In this document: positions 51,659-60,742 of the stretch, in pieces | How positions within the stretch are numbered: the first letter of the stretch is position 1 | Layout: each line of letters begins with the position of its first letter | From: Ktedonobacterales bacterium | Lineage (GTDB): Bacteria > Chloroflexota > Ktedonobacteria > Ktedonobacterales > Ktedonobacteraceae | Direction of reading: 5' to 3' | Assembly (NCBI GenBank): GCA_027451525.1 | Contig: DAIDJF010000001.1 | Location: 62,001-126,000 of the forward strand | DNA: 64,000 nt | Translations under genes and position numbers: made by a program | Notes under the pieces: model-generated | The model's input: the letters and a program-made list of their open reading frames with translations, nothing else | What the model was told of the DNA's origin: nothing | The model's database searches: none

Positions 51659-52684
51659 TCAACGTTGGCGAGACTGATAGTATTCAGCAATTGCTTCATC
51701 TAACCGTTCTGTGTCAATATGTTGGGTAATTGGCCCACCTAAACCAAACACGTAGCCAGGAATATCGCGGGCACTATCTAAACAGCGACGAGTATCGGCT
51801 GTTGGATTTTCAGTCTGCTCAAAGAGCGCAGAGGTAACATGCAGGTTACCGATAAAGCCAATATGCTGCTGTCGAGCAATCTCGCCAACAAAAGCTAAAT
51901 CCATGCATTCATCAATTGCGATACTCTGGGCACCGCTACTTGCCATCTCACGGATGACTCTGCCGCTCTCTCCTCAAGCCCATAAGCTTGATGTCTTGCC
52001 CGCCGTGTGAATAGTGTGCCATGCGTCCTGAAGATTGGGTACAACATAGTGTTGAAAGTACTCAGGTTTGAGCATGGTGGCGGGCGTATCGTTGATAGCG
52101 ACAATATCGCAGCCGATGATGTTCGCGTAGATATGCGCGGAGATAGCACTGACCTTGCCCGCGTAGGCAAAAAGTTGGGCTGCCTCTTGAGGGTTGCGAA
52201 AGAAGTCGGTGAAGAGTGTCAGGCCACGTAAGTTGTAGGCAATGGTACAAGGACCTGCGGCGATACCCACGAGCGCAACGTTGCGCCGCGCCAGTTCCAG
52301 ACGAGCCTGTTTACCTGCTGCAATCACAGTAGGCCAACGCCCTGCCTGTTCGTCAGGCAGGGGAGGGAAATGTGCTGTAAGTTGAGTGGCGGGAACATGA
52401 TAGAGAGGCGAATCAGTGATTGACGGCGGAGCCTCATCCGACCAATGTGGCATGCAGCCGAGAGAGATGGCCTCCATCTGTGGGTCGTCAAGTAATGGGA
52501 TGCCATCACACTCATAGCGTTCCGCACAGAGCAAGGCGCCGCTTGCCAGCAAATCGGCATCTTGCAAGTACTGTTCCGCGCTCACTCCTAGAAGTTGCGC
52601 GGCGTGTGTGCCGATATGTGGCAACCAGGGAATTGTTGGCGTTGGCTCGCCGTGAAGAGCCTGTAAAAGCGTCTCTTTTGTCAT
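51659..52684 (-). CDS. Uroporphyrinogen decarboxylase-like (MtaA/CmuA-type) protein with an in-frame TGA: selenoprotein candidate or nonsense pseudogene
   Basis: Two ORFs in the same frame join across one TGA codon (complement of 51974-51976) to give a normal-length ~341-residue family member. The first part has PWLPHIGTHAAQLLG, GIAAGPCTIAYNLRG and YVVPNLQDAWHTIHTAGKTS, and the second has GESGRVIREMASSGAQSIAI and GFIGNLHVTSALFEQ. The TGA falls in SLWA-stop-GES, where relatives have LHxCG, that is, at the usual zinc-ligand cysteine. The other usual ligands differ too (His to Trp, later Cys to Gly). It is the last gene of the TusA-TusA-DsrE operon. Whether TGA is read as selenocysteine or stops translation is undecided. 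Confidence 0.75.
51942..51958 (-). promoter_or_regulatory. SECIS-like hairpin downstream of in-frame TGA
   Basis: On the minus strand GTCATC and GATGGC form a 6-bp stem (one G-T pair) around loop CGTGA. The loop starts 21 nt after the TGA, and its second base is G. This agrees with the loose bacterial SECIS description of a short stem with a G in the first two loop positions, roughly 16-37 nt from the UGA. The consensus is weak, so chance is possible. Confidence 0.35.
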
Positions 52685-52718
52685 ATATGCCCGCCCTGAA
52701 TCCTGTTACACTAAGAAT

Positions 52719-53081
52719 TTAGTAGGTGACGCTGGCGGCATCATTGGAAAGAAATTCAACCAATTTGGCCCCACCGACAATAGTTGCCCCTGCAATCAGA
52801 TCGCCATCAGTGTAACCACGCTTCTTTAAGCATGGAGAGCAGACCCAAAAAATGCCGCCTGCGGCAACGAAATTTTGGATCAATGTTGCCATCGGCTGAA
52901 ATCCTTCTTCGTTGATCGCCTCTGCGGTTCCTTTGACGGCAAGACGCACGCCTTCGCTGCTGAGAAATACCATTGTATTTTTACCGGATGCGACAGCGGC
53001 GTTTGCGACCACCATTGCAACAGTCGCGCGGTCCGCATCATCGGTTGAACGTGTGAGATTTACGCAGAAATTATTTGTCAT
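52719..53081 (-). CDS. DsrE-family sulfur-relay protein
   Basis: A 120-residue protein of the DsrE/DsrF-like fold. It has NLTRSTDDADRATVAMVVAN, TMVFLSSEGVRLAV and WVCSPCLKKRGY with Cys81 and Cys84, at the place where DsrE-like proteins carry the persulfide-forming cysteine. It acts in the cytoplasm. It is downstream of two TusA-like carriers, the usual partners in persulfide transfer, and upstream of the decarboxylase-like gene. Confidence 0.88.
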   Translation of the reverse strand: MTNNFCVNLTRSTDDADRATVAMVVANAAVASGKNTMVFLSSEGVRLAVKGTAEAINEEGFQPMATLIQNFVAAGGIFWVCSPCLKKRGYTDGDLIAGATIVGGAKLVEFLSNDAASVTY

Positions 53082-53090
53082 GTGAGTTCC

Positions 53091-53330
53091 CTATCCTTTC
53101 CGTAATAAAAACTGATGACCTGTTTCGTCGGGGAGGGTTGCAAGGAGGGTGTTGCCAGTCATGCGGCACCACGCGGCAATATCCACATGAGCGGCAGGGT
53201 CATAAGCAGTCACGAGCAACGTTTGTCCCGTTGCGAGTGCGCGCATAGCTAGCATGATCTCCATGACAAGCTGCCCGCACCCCTCTTCGCCAAGATTCAG
53301 CTCTCGATCCGCGTAGGTCGAAGGTTCCAT
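53091..53330 (-). CDS. TusA-like sulfur carrier protein, variant (second copy)
   Basis: A 79-residue protein with the TusA fold pattern. The canonical CPxP active site is replaced by LGEEGCGQLVMEIMLAMRAL with a single cysteine. The second half ends PAAHVDIAAWCRMTGNTLLA, matching its neighbour almost exactly in AWCRMTGNTLLA. It begins 6 nt after the first copy and is followed after 9 nt by the DsrE-like gene. Confidence 0.83.
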   Translation of the reverse strand: MEPSTYADRELNLGEEGCGQLVMEIMLAMRALATGQTLLVTAYDPAAHVDIAAWCRMTGNTLLATLPDETGHQFLLRKG

Positions 53331-53336
53331 ACCTGT

Positions 53337-53606
53337 TTATGCCTTCCTTACAAAATAGCGATTGCTTTGTTCCCCCTCTTGCTCAGCGAGCAAGGTATTG
53401 CCTGTCATACGACACCATGCGGGCAGGTCTTCGCGCACACCGGGGTCTGTCGAACGCACTTCTAGCACGTCGCCACTTTGCAGTCGCTTCATTGCCTGAA
53501 GCATGAGAATAAGCAGGCCGCCGCCACATCCCTGATCGCCGCCATCACAGAGGGCGTTGACCGCAATGTTTTGTCCTGTGCGTGTTGTGAATGTTTCTAC
53601 TGTCAT
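53337..53606 (-). CDS. TusA-like sulfur carrier protein, variant (first copy)
   Basis: An 89-residue TusA-like protein. In place of the CPxP motif it has ALCDGGDQGCGGGLLILMLQ, with two cysteines (residues 20 and 27), then LQSGDVLEVRSTDPGVREDL and AWCRMTGNTLLAE. It probably carries a persulfide in the cytoplasm. It is the first gene of the four-gene minus-strand operon. AAAGGA precedes ATG. A TTGACA at 53740-53735 (minus) may belong to its promoter. Confidence 0.85.
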   Translation of the reverse strand: MTVETFTTRTGQNIAVNALCDGGDQGCGGGLLILMLQAMKRLQSGDVLEVRSTDPGVREDLPAWCRMTGNTLLAEQEGEQSNRYFVRKA

Positions 53607-53816
53607 GCATTCGTGTCCTTTTGCGATCTACCTGACGACATAGTAGTGCTTGGGAAGAACCAGGGTTATGTATGTAGCTGTCGCTTTGCTAGCACAACAT
53701 ATACCAACTTACGATATCACTCTGTTGTAGGCTGTGTCAACTTGCAGACAGCAATTTGAGGTCTTCTGAGCGCACGAATATTGAGCCGCAGGGATATTTT
53801 AGCATCGCTCTAGCCC

Positions 53817-53918
53817 TTGTTTTTCGTTGATTTCCCTGGTATACTTCCCTGAAAGAGTTAGTGTACAAAAGACACCTTTTCTTTTTTGTCTGTCGTGTAA
53901 GTGTAACAAGTACACTTA
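53817..53918 (+). promoter_or_regulatory. nadBCA promoter with two tandem palindromic operators
   Basis: TTGTTT (53817-53822), 17 bp, TATACT (53840-53845). Downstream lie two copies of an 8-5-8 palindrome: TTAGTGTA-N5-GACACCTT (53858-53878) and the perfect TAAGTGTA-N5-TACACTTA (53898-53918), with centres exactly 40 bp apart, nearly four helical turns. A repressor binding both would block transcription. A niacin- or NAD-responsive regulator is the natural guess, but none is encoded here. Confidence 0.6.
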
Positions 53919-53936
53919 TTCAAAGGAGAATACGTT

Positions 53937-55649
53937 ATGCCGTTGGGCAAAGCAAACGAGCTGACGTTCGATATCGCAATTGTTGGAGGGGGCATTGCGG
54001 GTCTCTCTGCTGCTCTACGTTTCCCTGCGTATATGAGCGTGGCCCTGTTTACAAAGGGACAGTTGGGTGAAAGTAATACCCGTTATGCTCAGGGAGGTAT
54101 TGCAGTCGCAATGGGGGCAGATGATAGTCCGTCGCTCCATTTGCAGGATACGCTTGCTGCTGGTGCAGGTCTTTGTGATGAGGAGGCGGTACGCATTCTT
54201 GTGGAGCAGGGGCCTGAGGCGGTGCGCTGGTTAATTCAAATGGGTGTTCAGTTTGATCGAGCGCAAGCCGATGAAATGGAGCATCAAACACCTGATGGGT
54301 TGTTGTTGGGGCGTGAGGGAGCGCATTGTCGCTGGCGTGTGTTGCACGCGGGTGGTGACGCGACAGGAGCGGAGATTGAGCGTGCGCTCGTTGCGGCCGT
54401 GAAAAAGCATCCCGCGATTCATTTGTATGAAGAGACTTTTGTACAACACCTGTTGGTAGAAAATGGTGTATGTGTCGGTGTAGAGGCCATGAGACGAGAT
54501 GGGCAGGTCGTACAGATTAGCGCGCAGGCAACGATACTTGCAAATGGTGGAGCGGGTGGTCTTTGGCTTCACACCTCAAATCCATCTGGTGCGACGGCTG
54601 ACGGTCTGGCATTGGCATGGCAAGCAGGTGCGGCTGTAACAGACCTGGAATTTATGCAATTCCATCCAACTGTCTTAGTCGCGGGTGGCAATTCATCACT
54701 GATTTCTGAGGCTGTGCGTGGTGAGGGAGCATACTTACGCAACCATGCAGGTGAGCGTTTTATGCCGCGTTATAGTGCGCAGGCAGAACTGGCTCCTCGT
54801 GATGTGGTGGCACGCGCAATTTTGAGCGAAATGCTGCGTGAGCAGGTAGCATATGAATACCTGGATTTGCGCCATTTGCCTGCTGAAAAAATGCATGCCC
54901 GTTTCCCTACAATCTCAGAGATTTGTCAGCACTATGGGCTAGATCTGGCCCGCGATTTACTGCCGATTGCGCCAGCCGCGCATTATTGTATGGGTGGTGT
55001 GCTGGTGGATACTGGCGGCAGCACGACGGTTCCTGGTTTGTATGCGGTAGGTGAAGTGGCTTGTACGGGCGTACATGGCGCGAATAGGCTGGCGAGTAAC
55101 TCATTGTTGGAGGGTTTGGTGTATGGCATTCGCGTCGGCGACTTGCTAGCTGGGAAAGCCGTAGAACCCCCACCGTCTATGCAGCGCACGGTCGCGCTTC
55201 TAACACTTGAGGACGTGCAATCGAACTTACCGTCATCCCGTTGTGTAGATGAGAAATTATGTCTACAAATACGCCGTGAGATGCGCCAGATTATGTGGCA
55301 ATATGTCTCGTTGAGTCGTGATGAAAAGGGACTCTATGAGGCGCAACATCAGCTAGGTGTGTTGCGCTCGCGTATACAAGGTGCAGCCTCTGCGGGCGAT
55401 ACGGGTGTCTCAACACCACGTGCAACAATGGTATGGATTGAGACAATGAATATGTTACTTGTTGCCCAATTGGTTATCGCTACGGCTTTACTACGGCAAG
55501 AAAGTCGCGGCAGTCATTGGCGTGCCGACTATCAAGAGCAGGATGAGCAACTCGCACATCTGCACTATGTGCTTCAACTGGCTGAAGGGCAACACTACAC
55601 AGAGAGCGATGGAAGACAGGAGATGACTGCCGATGTCACACACATATAG
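53937..55649 (+). CDS. nadB: L-aspartate oxidase
   Basis: A 570-residue flavoprotein that oxidises aspartate to iminoaspartate, the first step of de novo NAD synthesis. FAD motif IAIVGGGIAGLSAAL is followed by GESNTRYAQGGIAVAMG and HAGGDATGAEIERAL. The later blocks MQFHPTVL, SEAVRGEGAYLRN and GANRLASNSLLEGLV are typical. AAAGGAGAA precedes ATG. The C-terminal helical domain is present. It overlaps nadC by 17 nt. Confidence 0.97.
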   Translation: MPLGKANELTFDIAIVGGGIAGLSAALRFPAYMSVALFTKGQLGESNTRYAQGGIAVAMGADDSPSLHLQDTLAAGAGLCDEEAVRILVEQGPEAVRWLIQMGVQFDRAQADEMEHQTPDGLLLGREGAHCRWRVLHAGGDATGAEIERALVAAVKKHPAIHLYEETFVQHLLVENGVCVGVEAMRRDGQVVQISAQATILANGGAGGLWLHTSNPSGATADGLALAWQAGAAVTDLEFMQFHPTVLVAGGNSSLISEAVRGEGAYLRNHAGERFMPRYSAQAELAPRDVVARAILSEMLREQVAYEYLDLRHLPAEKMHARFPTISEICQHYGLDLARDLLPIAPAAHYCMGGVLVDTGGSTTVPGLYAVGEVACTGVHGANRLASNSLLEGLVYGIRVGDLLAGKAVEPPPSMQRTVALLTLEDVQSNLPSSRCVDEKLCLQIRREMRQIMWQYVSLSRDEKGLYEAQHQLGVLRSRIQGAASAGDTGVSTPRATMVWIETMNMLLVAQLVIATALLRQESRGSHWRADYQEQDEQLAHLHYVLQLAEGQHYTESDGRQEMTADVTHI

Positions 55650-56484
55650 CATTCCCTTTGAATTGATTCGTCTGGCCTTAGGAGAAGATGGAGCCGCCAG
55701 TGATATTACCACGCTGAGTACGGTTTCAGAGGATGAGCAGGCGGAGGGCTATATCATTACGCGACACGCGGGTGTTGTTGCAGGTTTAGCTGTGGTGGCA
55801 GCAGTGTTTCACCAGCTTGATGAGCGTGTTGTGGTGGAGTTACTGGTGCAAGATGGGGCGGCTGTACAGGCTGGTCAGCGTGTGGCCCATCTCAATGGCC
55901 CGGCGCGCTCGATCTTGAGTGCTGAACGGGTCGCGCTCAACTTCCTCGGTCATCTCTCTGGTATTGCGACACTTACTGCTACATGTGTCCATGCTGTTGA
56001 GGGAACGCGCGTGCGCATTCTCGATACGCGCAAGACAACGCCAGGGTTACGCGCATTAGAGAAAGCAGCGGTTCAGATGGGGGGCGGCCATAATCATCGC
56101 TTTGGCTTGCATGATGGGGTACTCATTAAGGATAACCATATCAAGGCCGCAGGGGGGATTATGAAAGCTGTAGCCGCAGCGCGTAATCAAGCTCCCCACT
56201 TGTTAAAGATTGAAGTTGAGTGTGAGACGTTAGCAGAGGTGCAGGAGGCTCTGGCTGCACGTGCAGATGTAATTCTGCTGGACAATATGCCAGAAGACAG
56301 CATGCGTAACGCTGTCGAGTTAATCCGTGGCTCTTCACGAGACGTGTTGATCGAGGCTTCGGGTAGCATTGGCACCAATCCTGCTCGTCTGGCGGCGGTT
56401 GCCGCAACAGGTGTTGATTTTATCTCATTAGGCGCGTTAACGCATTCCGCACCTAATTTTGATGTTTCGCTAGAATTTGCTTGA
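55633..56484 (+). CDS. nadC: Nicotinate-nucleotide diphosphorylase (carboxylating)
   Basis: A 283-residue quinolinate phosphoribosyltransferase, the third step of the pathway. Family blocks are GEDGAASDITTLSTVS, LNFLGHLSGIATLTA, ILDTRKTTPGLRALEKAAV, GGGHNHRFGLHDGVLIKDNH and VEVECETLAE-like IEVECETLAEVQEAL, ending EASGSIGTNPARLAAVAATG. The start lies inside nadB with AGGAGATG just before it, so translation is coupled. Confidence 0.97.
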   Translation: MSHTYSIPFELIRLALGEDGAASDITTLSTVSEDEQAEGYIITRHAGVVAGLAVVAAVFHQLDERVVVELLVQDGAAVQAGQRVAHLNGPARSILSAERVALNFLGHLSGIATLTATCVHAVEGTRVRILDTRKTTPGLRALEKAAVQMGGGHNHRFGLHDGVLIKDNHIKAAGGIMKAVAAARNQAPHLLKIEVECETLAEVQEALAARADVILLDNMPEDSMRNAVELIRGSSRDVLIEASGSIGTNPARLAAVAATGVDFISLGALTHSAPNFDVSLEFA

Positions 56485-56587
56485 TTGTTTATATCGGCAA
56501 TTGCGATAGTTTTGAATGCAGGAGGTCATCTCCTCATGCATCGCGTTCATTCGTTACCTGAAGAGGTATAGCGCAAGGAGAAAGTAC

Positions 56588-57775
56588 ATGGCTGCGCTTC
56601 AAATACAATGCTCGGAAAGCCAGGAGACAGTTGTTTTACCACTCATCTCGCCACAAACACGTGCGCAACATGATGTATCGAAGCGTGTAGATACAATTCC
56701 ACAGTTTTATGCCCATATGAGTGGTGAAGAGTTAGACAAGCGTATTGCCGCAGCGAAAGCCGCGCTGGGCGAGCGACTTGTCATTTTGGGGCACCATTAT
56801 CAGCGTGATGAAATTATCAAATATGCTGATTTTCGCGGTGACTCGTTCAAACTTGCACAACAGGCGGCGACTCGTCCGCAAGCCGACTCTATTGTCTTCT
56901 GTGGTGTTCATTTCATGGCTGAGAGTGCTGATATCCTGAGTGGGCCACATCAGAAGGTTGTGTTGCCCAATCCAGCAGCGGGCTGTTCTATGGCGGATAT
57001 GGCAAATATCGCCGAAGTGGAGGAGTGTTGGGAAATGCTGCACGGCGTCCTGGGCGATGACGCTGGAATTATCCCTGTTACCTATATGAACTCTGCCGCC
57101 AACTTAAAAGCCTTTTGTGGACGTAATGGCGGTATCGTCTGTACCTCATCGAATGCGCCTGCGGTCCTTCGCTGGGCCTTTACGCAAGGCAAGCGCGTGC
57201 TGTTCTTCCCTGATGAACACCTGGGCCGCAACACCGCGTTGCGGTATGGTATTACTGAAGAGCAGATGGTGGTCTGGAATCCTAAAAATCCGATGGCTAC
57301 GGATGATGCAGAAGAGGAGATTGAGCGATCAAAAATCATTCTGTGGAAAGGTTATTGTTCGACCCACATGCGCTTCTCCGTGCAACAGATCGAGAAGGCC
57401 CGTGCGGAATATCCCACTGTCAAAATCCTCGTTCATCCAGAGTGTCGCCGCGAAGTTGTGGATGCCGCTGATCTTTTTGGTTCGACAGAGTATATTATTC
57501 AGCAGATTGAGCAGGCACCAGCGGGTAGCACGTGGGGCGTAGCTACAGAGATCAATCTGGTCCATCGTCTCGCGCAAGAGCATCCCGATCAAATCATCTT
57601 CTGTCTTGATCCAATCGTCTGCCCTTGTTCCACCATGTACCGTATTCATCCTGCGTATTTAGCATGGGTGTTGGAGGCACTGGTCAATGGTGAAGTGATC
57701 AATCAAGTCACTGTGGATGAAGAGACGGCCCACTGGGCGCGCGTTGCCCTCGAGCGTATGCTCGCGGTACGCTAA
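56588..57775 (+). CDS. nadA: Quinolinate synthase
   Basis: A ~395-residue [4Fe-4S] enzyme that condenses iminoaspartate with dihydroxyacetone phosphate to quinolinate. LGHHYQRDEIIKYADFRGDS starts the first domain. The cluster cysteines are visible in PAAGCSMADM, KGYCSTHMRFS and CLDPIVCPCSTMYRI. HPECRREVVDAADLFGSTEY is conserved. ATG at 56588 follows AAGGAG. An in-frame start at 56516 is less likely. Third gene of nadBCA, followed by a hairpin. Confidence 0.97.
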   Translation: MAALQIQCSESQETVVLPLISPQTRAQHDVSKRVDTIPQFYAHMSGEELDKRIAAAKAALGERLVILGHHYQRDEIIKYADFRGDSFKLAQQAATRPQADSIVFCGVHFMAESADILSGPHQKVVLPNPAAGCSMADMANIAEVEECWEMLHGVLGDDAGIIPVTYMNSAANLKAFCGRNGGIVCTSSNAPAVLRWAFTQGKRVLFFPDEHLGRNTALRYGITEEQMVVWNPKNPMATDDAEEEIERSKIILWKGYCSTHMRFSVQQIEKARAEYPTVKILVHPECRREVVDAADLFGSTEYIIQQIEQAPAGSTWGVATEINLVHRLAQEHPDQIIFCLDPIVCPCSTMYRIHPAYLAWVLEALVNGEVINQVTVDEETAHWARVALERMLAVR

Positions 57776-57794
57776 TCTTGTAGAGCATATCCAG

Positions 57795-57820
57795 GTGAGA
57801 GGCAATTTTTTGCCTCTCAC
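57795..57820. terminator. Hairpin after nadA
   Basis: A 10-bp perfect stem (57795-57804 with 57811-57820), 6-nt loop, 19 nt after the stop. There is no T run afterwards. Confidence 0.75.
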
Positions 57821-58025
57821 CAAAAATCAAAGATATATGACAATTTTATGTTATAATTAGCTTCATAATTAACCATCAGTTCGTATAAAAGATATACAAC
57901 GTCATTTTTTGACACCACTGGTAAGTAATGCTACCCGATTGCTGTGCATCGAATCTCTGTTACAATATATCAAGAGAGCTATCACTGATAGCAAGCAACT
58001 TCTCATGAAGAGTCAGGACGTGGAC

Positions 58026-59072
58026 ATGTCATTCATACGCTATCGTTTTCTAAATCTTTTTTTATGTACATGTTGGCTCGGTTTGCTATTTGCTGCTTGC
58101 TCTTCCTCTACAACGACCCCAGTAATAACAAAACATCATGATATTCTTTCATTACTGACTGTACCAAACACACACACGACTATTCTGCCTATCGGGAGTC
58201 TGCTGTATACCTATGAAGGGCATACAAGTATGGTATTTGGTGTTGCCTGGTCCCCTAATGGCGAACGGGTAGCTTCTGCCAGCCTGGATGGAACGGTGCA
58301 GGTCTGGGATGCCGATACAGGTAAACATGTCCTCATTTATCGCGGTCATCAAGGGCCTGTATTCACTGTGCGCTGGTCACCGGATGGAAAAGATATTGCT
58401 TCGACTGGATACGATCACACGGTGCAGGTCTGGGATGCGACAACAGGTAAAACGCTGCTGGTGTATAAAGGCCATTCGGCCCTGGTGAGTGCCGCCTCCT
58501 GGTCTCCTGATGGGAAGTTGATTGCCTCAGGTGGTGATGATGGAACAGTACAGATTTGGAATGCATTTACTGGTAAAACGACATTAACATATCGCGATCA
58601 TCCAGGGCATGTGACCGCTGTTGAGTGGTCTCCTGATGGCAAGCGTATTGCGGCCGCGAGCGATAATGGAACGGTGCAGGTCTGGGATGCGATAACAGGC
58701 AAGCTGATTATTGATTATCGTGAGCATACCGCAGGTGTTTGGGCAGTAGCCTGGTCTCCTAATGGAACGACGATCGCATCTGGAGGCGGAGATCATACAG
58801 TCCGTATTTGGAATGCCATGACAGGTGTCACCTCAATGGTCTACCGTGGTCACTTTGGCTTTGTCCATACGGTAGCCTGGTCCCCAAATGGTCAATATGT
58901 TGCTTCTGGTGGCTATGATCGCACTGTTCAGGTCTGGAGTCCGATTACTGGAAAAATGCTGACAAATTATCAGGGCCATACCGATATTATTGTTGATGTG
59001 GCGTGGTCATTCAACGGCAATCGTATCGCATCGACAGGATTTGATCGAACCGTGCAAGTCTGGACTGCCTGA
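58026..59072 (+). CDS. WD40-repeat lipoprotein (seven-bladed propeller)
   Basis: A 348-residue protein. The signal sequence ends in LLFAACSSS with lipidated Cys25. A ~35-residue Thr-rich linker is followed by seven consecutive ~42-residue WD40 repeats, each with a GH dipeptide (two reading DH and EH), WSPDG/N, and a terminal TVQVWD-type strand. Seven repeats make one complete beta-propeller, so this is an extracellular, membrane-anchored binding scaffold. Partners are unknown. ATG at 58026 has a weak AGGACGTG site, and in-frame starts up to 57909 exist. Confidence 0.88.
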   Translation: MSFIRYRFLNLFLCTCWLGLLFAACSSSTTTPVITKHHDILSLLTVPNTHTTILPIGSLLYTYEGHTSMVFGVAWSPNGERVASASLDGTVQVWDADTGKHVLIYRGHQGPVFTVRWSPDGKDIASTGYDHTVQVWDATTGKTLLVYKGHSALVSAASWSPDGKLIASGGDDGTVQIWNAFTGKTTLTYRDHPGHVTAVEWSPDGKRIAAASDNGTVQVWDAITGKLIIDYREHTAGVWAVAWSPNGTTIASGGGDHTVRIWNAMTGVTSMVYRGHFGFVHTVAWSPNGQYVASGGYDRTVQVWSPITGKMLTNYQGHTDIIVDVAWSFNGNRIASTGFDRTVQVWTA

Positions 59073-59086
59073 TCTTGAACGGTTCG

Positions 59087-59104
59087 TAGCGATCTTTATC
59101 GCTA
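59087..59104. terminator. Small hairpin between convergent WD40 and acyltransferase genes
   Basis: A 7-bp stem with a 4-nt loop (59087-59093 with 59098-59104) in a 36-nt gap between convergent genes. Confidence 0.5.
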
Positions 59105-59108
59105 GTGT

Positions 59109-60470
59109 TTAGGCTGTTTGTGCTGGCTTCTCTTTGTTCTTGCTGAGCCATGTGTCGCTCAAGCGCATCCAAGGTTTTTCGATAGAGAGATAGAAGAATG
59201 TTGAGAAGGGAATAATCACGACAATAGTCCAGAGCCAGCTGAGGCCGTAGATGATGGCATAGTTCCAATGGTGCTGCATCATTGGTTGTCCAAATTGGTC
59301 GTTAAAGATCGTCAGCAATGGCAAATGCCAGATATAGAGGCTATATGAGATGAGACCCAGCCAGCGCAACGGTGCCCATGAGAACATGCGTTGCAGTCCA
59401 CCATTTCCGAAGAGCACTGCCAGCACACAACTGCCGAATCCTACTGACAGCAAGATTTCGCGCCACCACAGGTAGTAGGGCAAGAATGTTTTGAAAAAAG
59501 GCCAGATACCAGGCGAAGAACGGTCCGATTCCCACATTGCCATGACCACCAGTAAGACCAACCCAAATGCCCAGAACCAGCCGCTCAGGCGGTGTAGCCA
59601 CATATTGAATTTTCCATCTTGTGGCATTTTACTGGCAATAATGTAAATGCCTCCTAGCAGCATGCCGACCGCGAAATCTTCCAGGAATTTACCGTGAAAC
59701 CCCATACCCCCACAGCCGTAGAGGAAAAAGATCAAGACATTGATTGCTGAACGAGGAACGAAAAACGTCAATGTAGGATGCGCAATGAGATAAGATCCCA
59801 TGTACCGTGAAACCATACCCCATGTGATTACCGCCAGCAGAGCAAGTACCAGTGTAGAAATACGGCGTTGTAGCGTTCCCCGCTGCACAATAAAACGCAT
59901 ACCTAGCGCGAGTAGTGGGAGGAGGAGGTAAAACTGCCACTCCACTGCAAGTGACCAGTAAGGACCATTAATTTGTTGATAGGTGGATTGGCTCGAATCC
60001 ATGAAAAATGTTAAGAAGAGGATGAGCTGTTTGATATGGTTGGGATGTAAATATTCTGGATGGGTGAACAGAATCAACAGGATAATGGAGACATAATATC
60101 CTGGAATGATACGCAATGCGCGTCGCAAGTAAAATCGTCCTGCCGAAGGCCAGCTACCATCAAATAGCAGTGATTTTGCGTAAGGCAAAAAGAGGAGAAA
60201 ACCCGATAGCACAAAAAATAGCGTAACCCCGGCATCACCGGCCAGTAGAATAGCAATGGCGAGATGCCCCAGACGGCTTATATTCCATAGTTGCAGCATG
60301 TAGTCAAGATGAAATGTTAGTACAAACAGGAAAGCGATAGCGCGAACACCATCTAAGGCCGTAATATTATTCTTCTGCGGGTTATGTTCAAGATGCCCAC
60401 TCACCCATTGGCTGATTTTGCTGAAGATATATTGTGGTTGTGTGTTTGTTTTGTTAATAGATGAGATCAA
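59109..60470 (-). CDS. Acyltransferase family 3 membrane protein (OafA-like)
   Basis: A ~453-residue membrane acyltransferase with about ten helices. ITALDGVRAIAFLFVLTFHL contains the family R-x10-H active region. SGFLLFLPYAKSL, FYLRRALRIIPGYYVSI, NGPYWSLAVEWQFYLLLPLL and FLEDFAVGMLLGGIY are further conserved blocks. Such enzymes acetylate surface glycans or antibiotics. The start is proposed as TTG at 60470 because GGAGG lies 5 nt upstream. A TTG at 60488 is the alternative. No SGNH domain is attached. Confidence 0.88.
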   Translation of the reverse strand: MISSINKTNTQPQYIFSKISQWVSGHLEHNPQKNNITALDGVRAIAFLFVLTFHLDYMLQLWNISRLGHLAIAILLAGDAGVTLFFVLSGFLLFLPYAKSLLFDGSWPSAGRFYLRRALRIIPGYYVSIILLILFTHPEYLHPNHIKQLILFLTFFMDSSQSTYQQINGPYWSLAVEWQFYLLLPLLALGMRFIVQRGTLQRRISTLVLALLAVITWGMVSRYMGSYLIAHPTLTFFVPRSAINVLIFFLYGCGGMGFHGKFLEDFAVGMLLGGIYIIASKMPQDGKFNMWLHRLSGWFWAFGLVLLVVMAMWESDRSSPGIWPFFKTFLPYYLWWREILLSVGFGSCVLAVLFGNGGLQRMFSWAPLRWLGLISYSLYIWHLPLLTIFNDQFGQPMMQHHWNYAIIYGLSWLWTIVVIIPFSTFFYLSIEKPWMRLSDTWLSKNKEKPAQTA

Positions 60471-60742
60471 TGTATCCTCCACTGACAATAGTCACAGCAT
60501 ACTGTTTTGGTCTCGCGTAAACTAGTCACAGTCTTGGCCACAGTCTATAGAACGGTTGAAATGCATATTTGGTTTTGTAACGCGAGAAGTACTATGGCCG
60601 CGTTGTAAAAAGCCGTACAGCTGATAGATATTTGCATAACAAGTTTTAAGAAATTCAAAAATGCTTTCCGCTTTTACCAATGGCATAGGTATATATATAT
60701 TGTGGGGGCGATCTGATATTTTTTATCAAAAGGGGAAGGCGT

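Noticed and set aside
51895-52170. Break in the uroporphyrinogen-decarboxylase-like gene as a frameshift
   Set aside because: Both parts are in the same reading frame. The interruption is a single TGA codon, and the ORFs in other frames across it are shadows.
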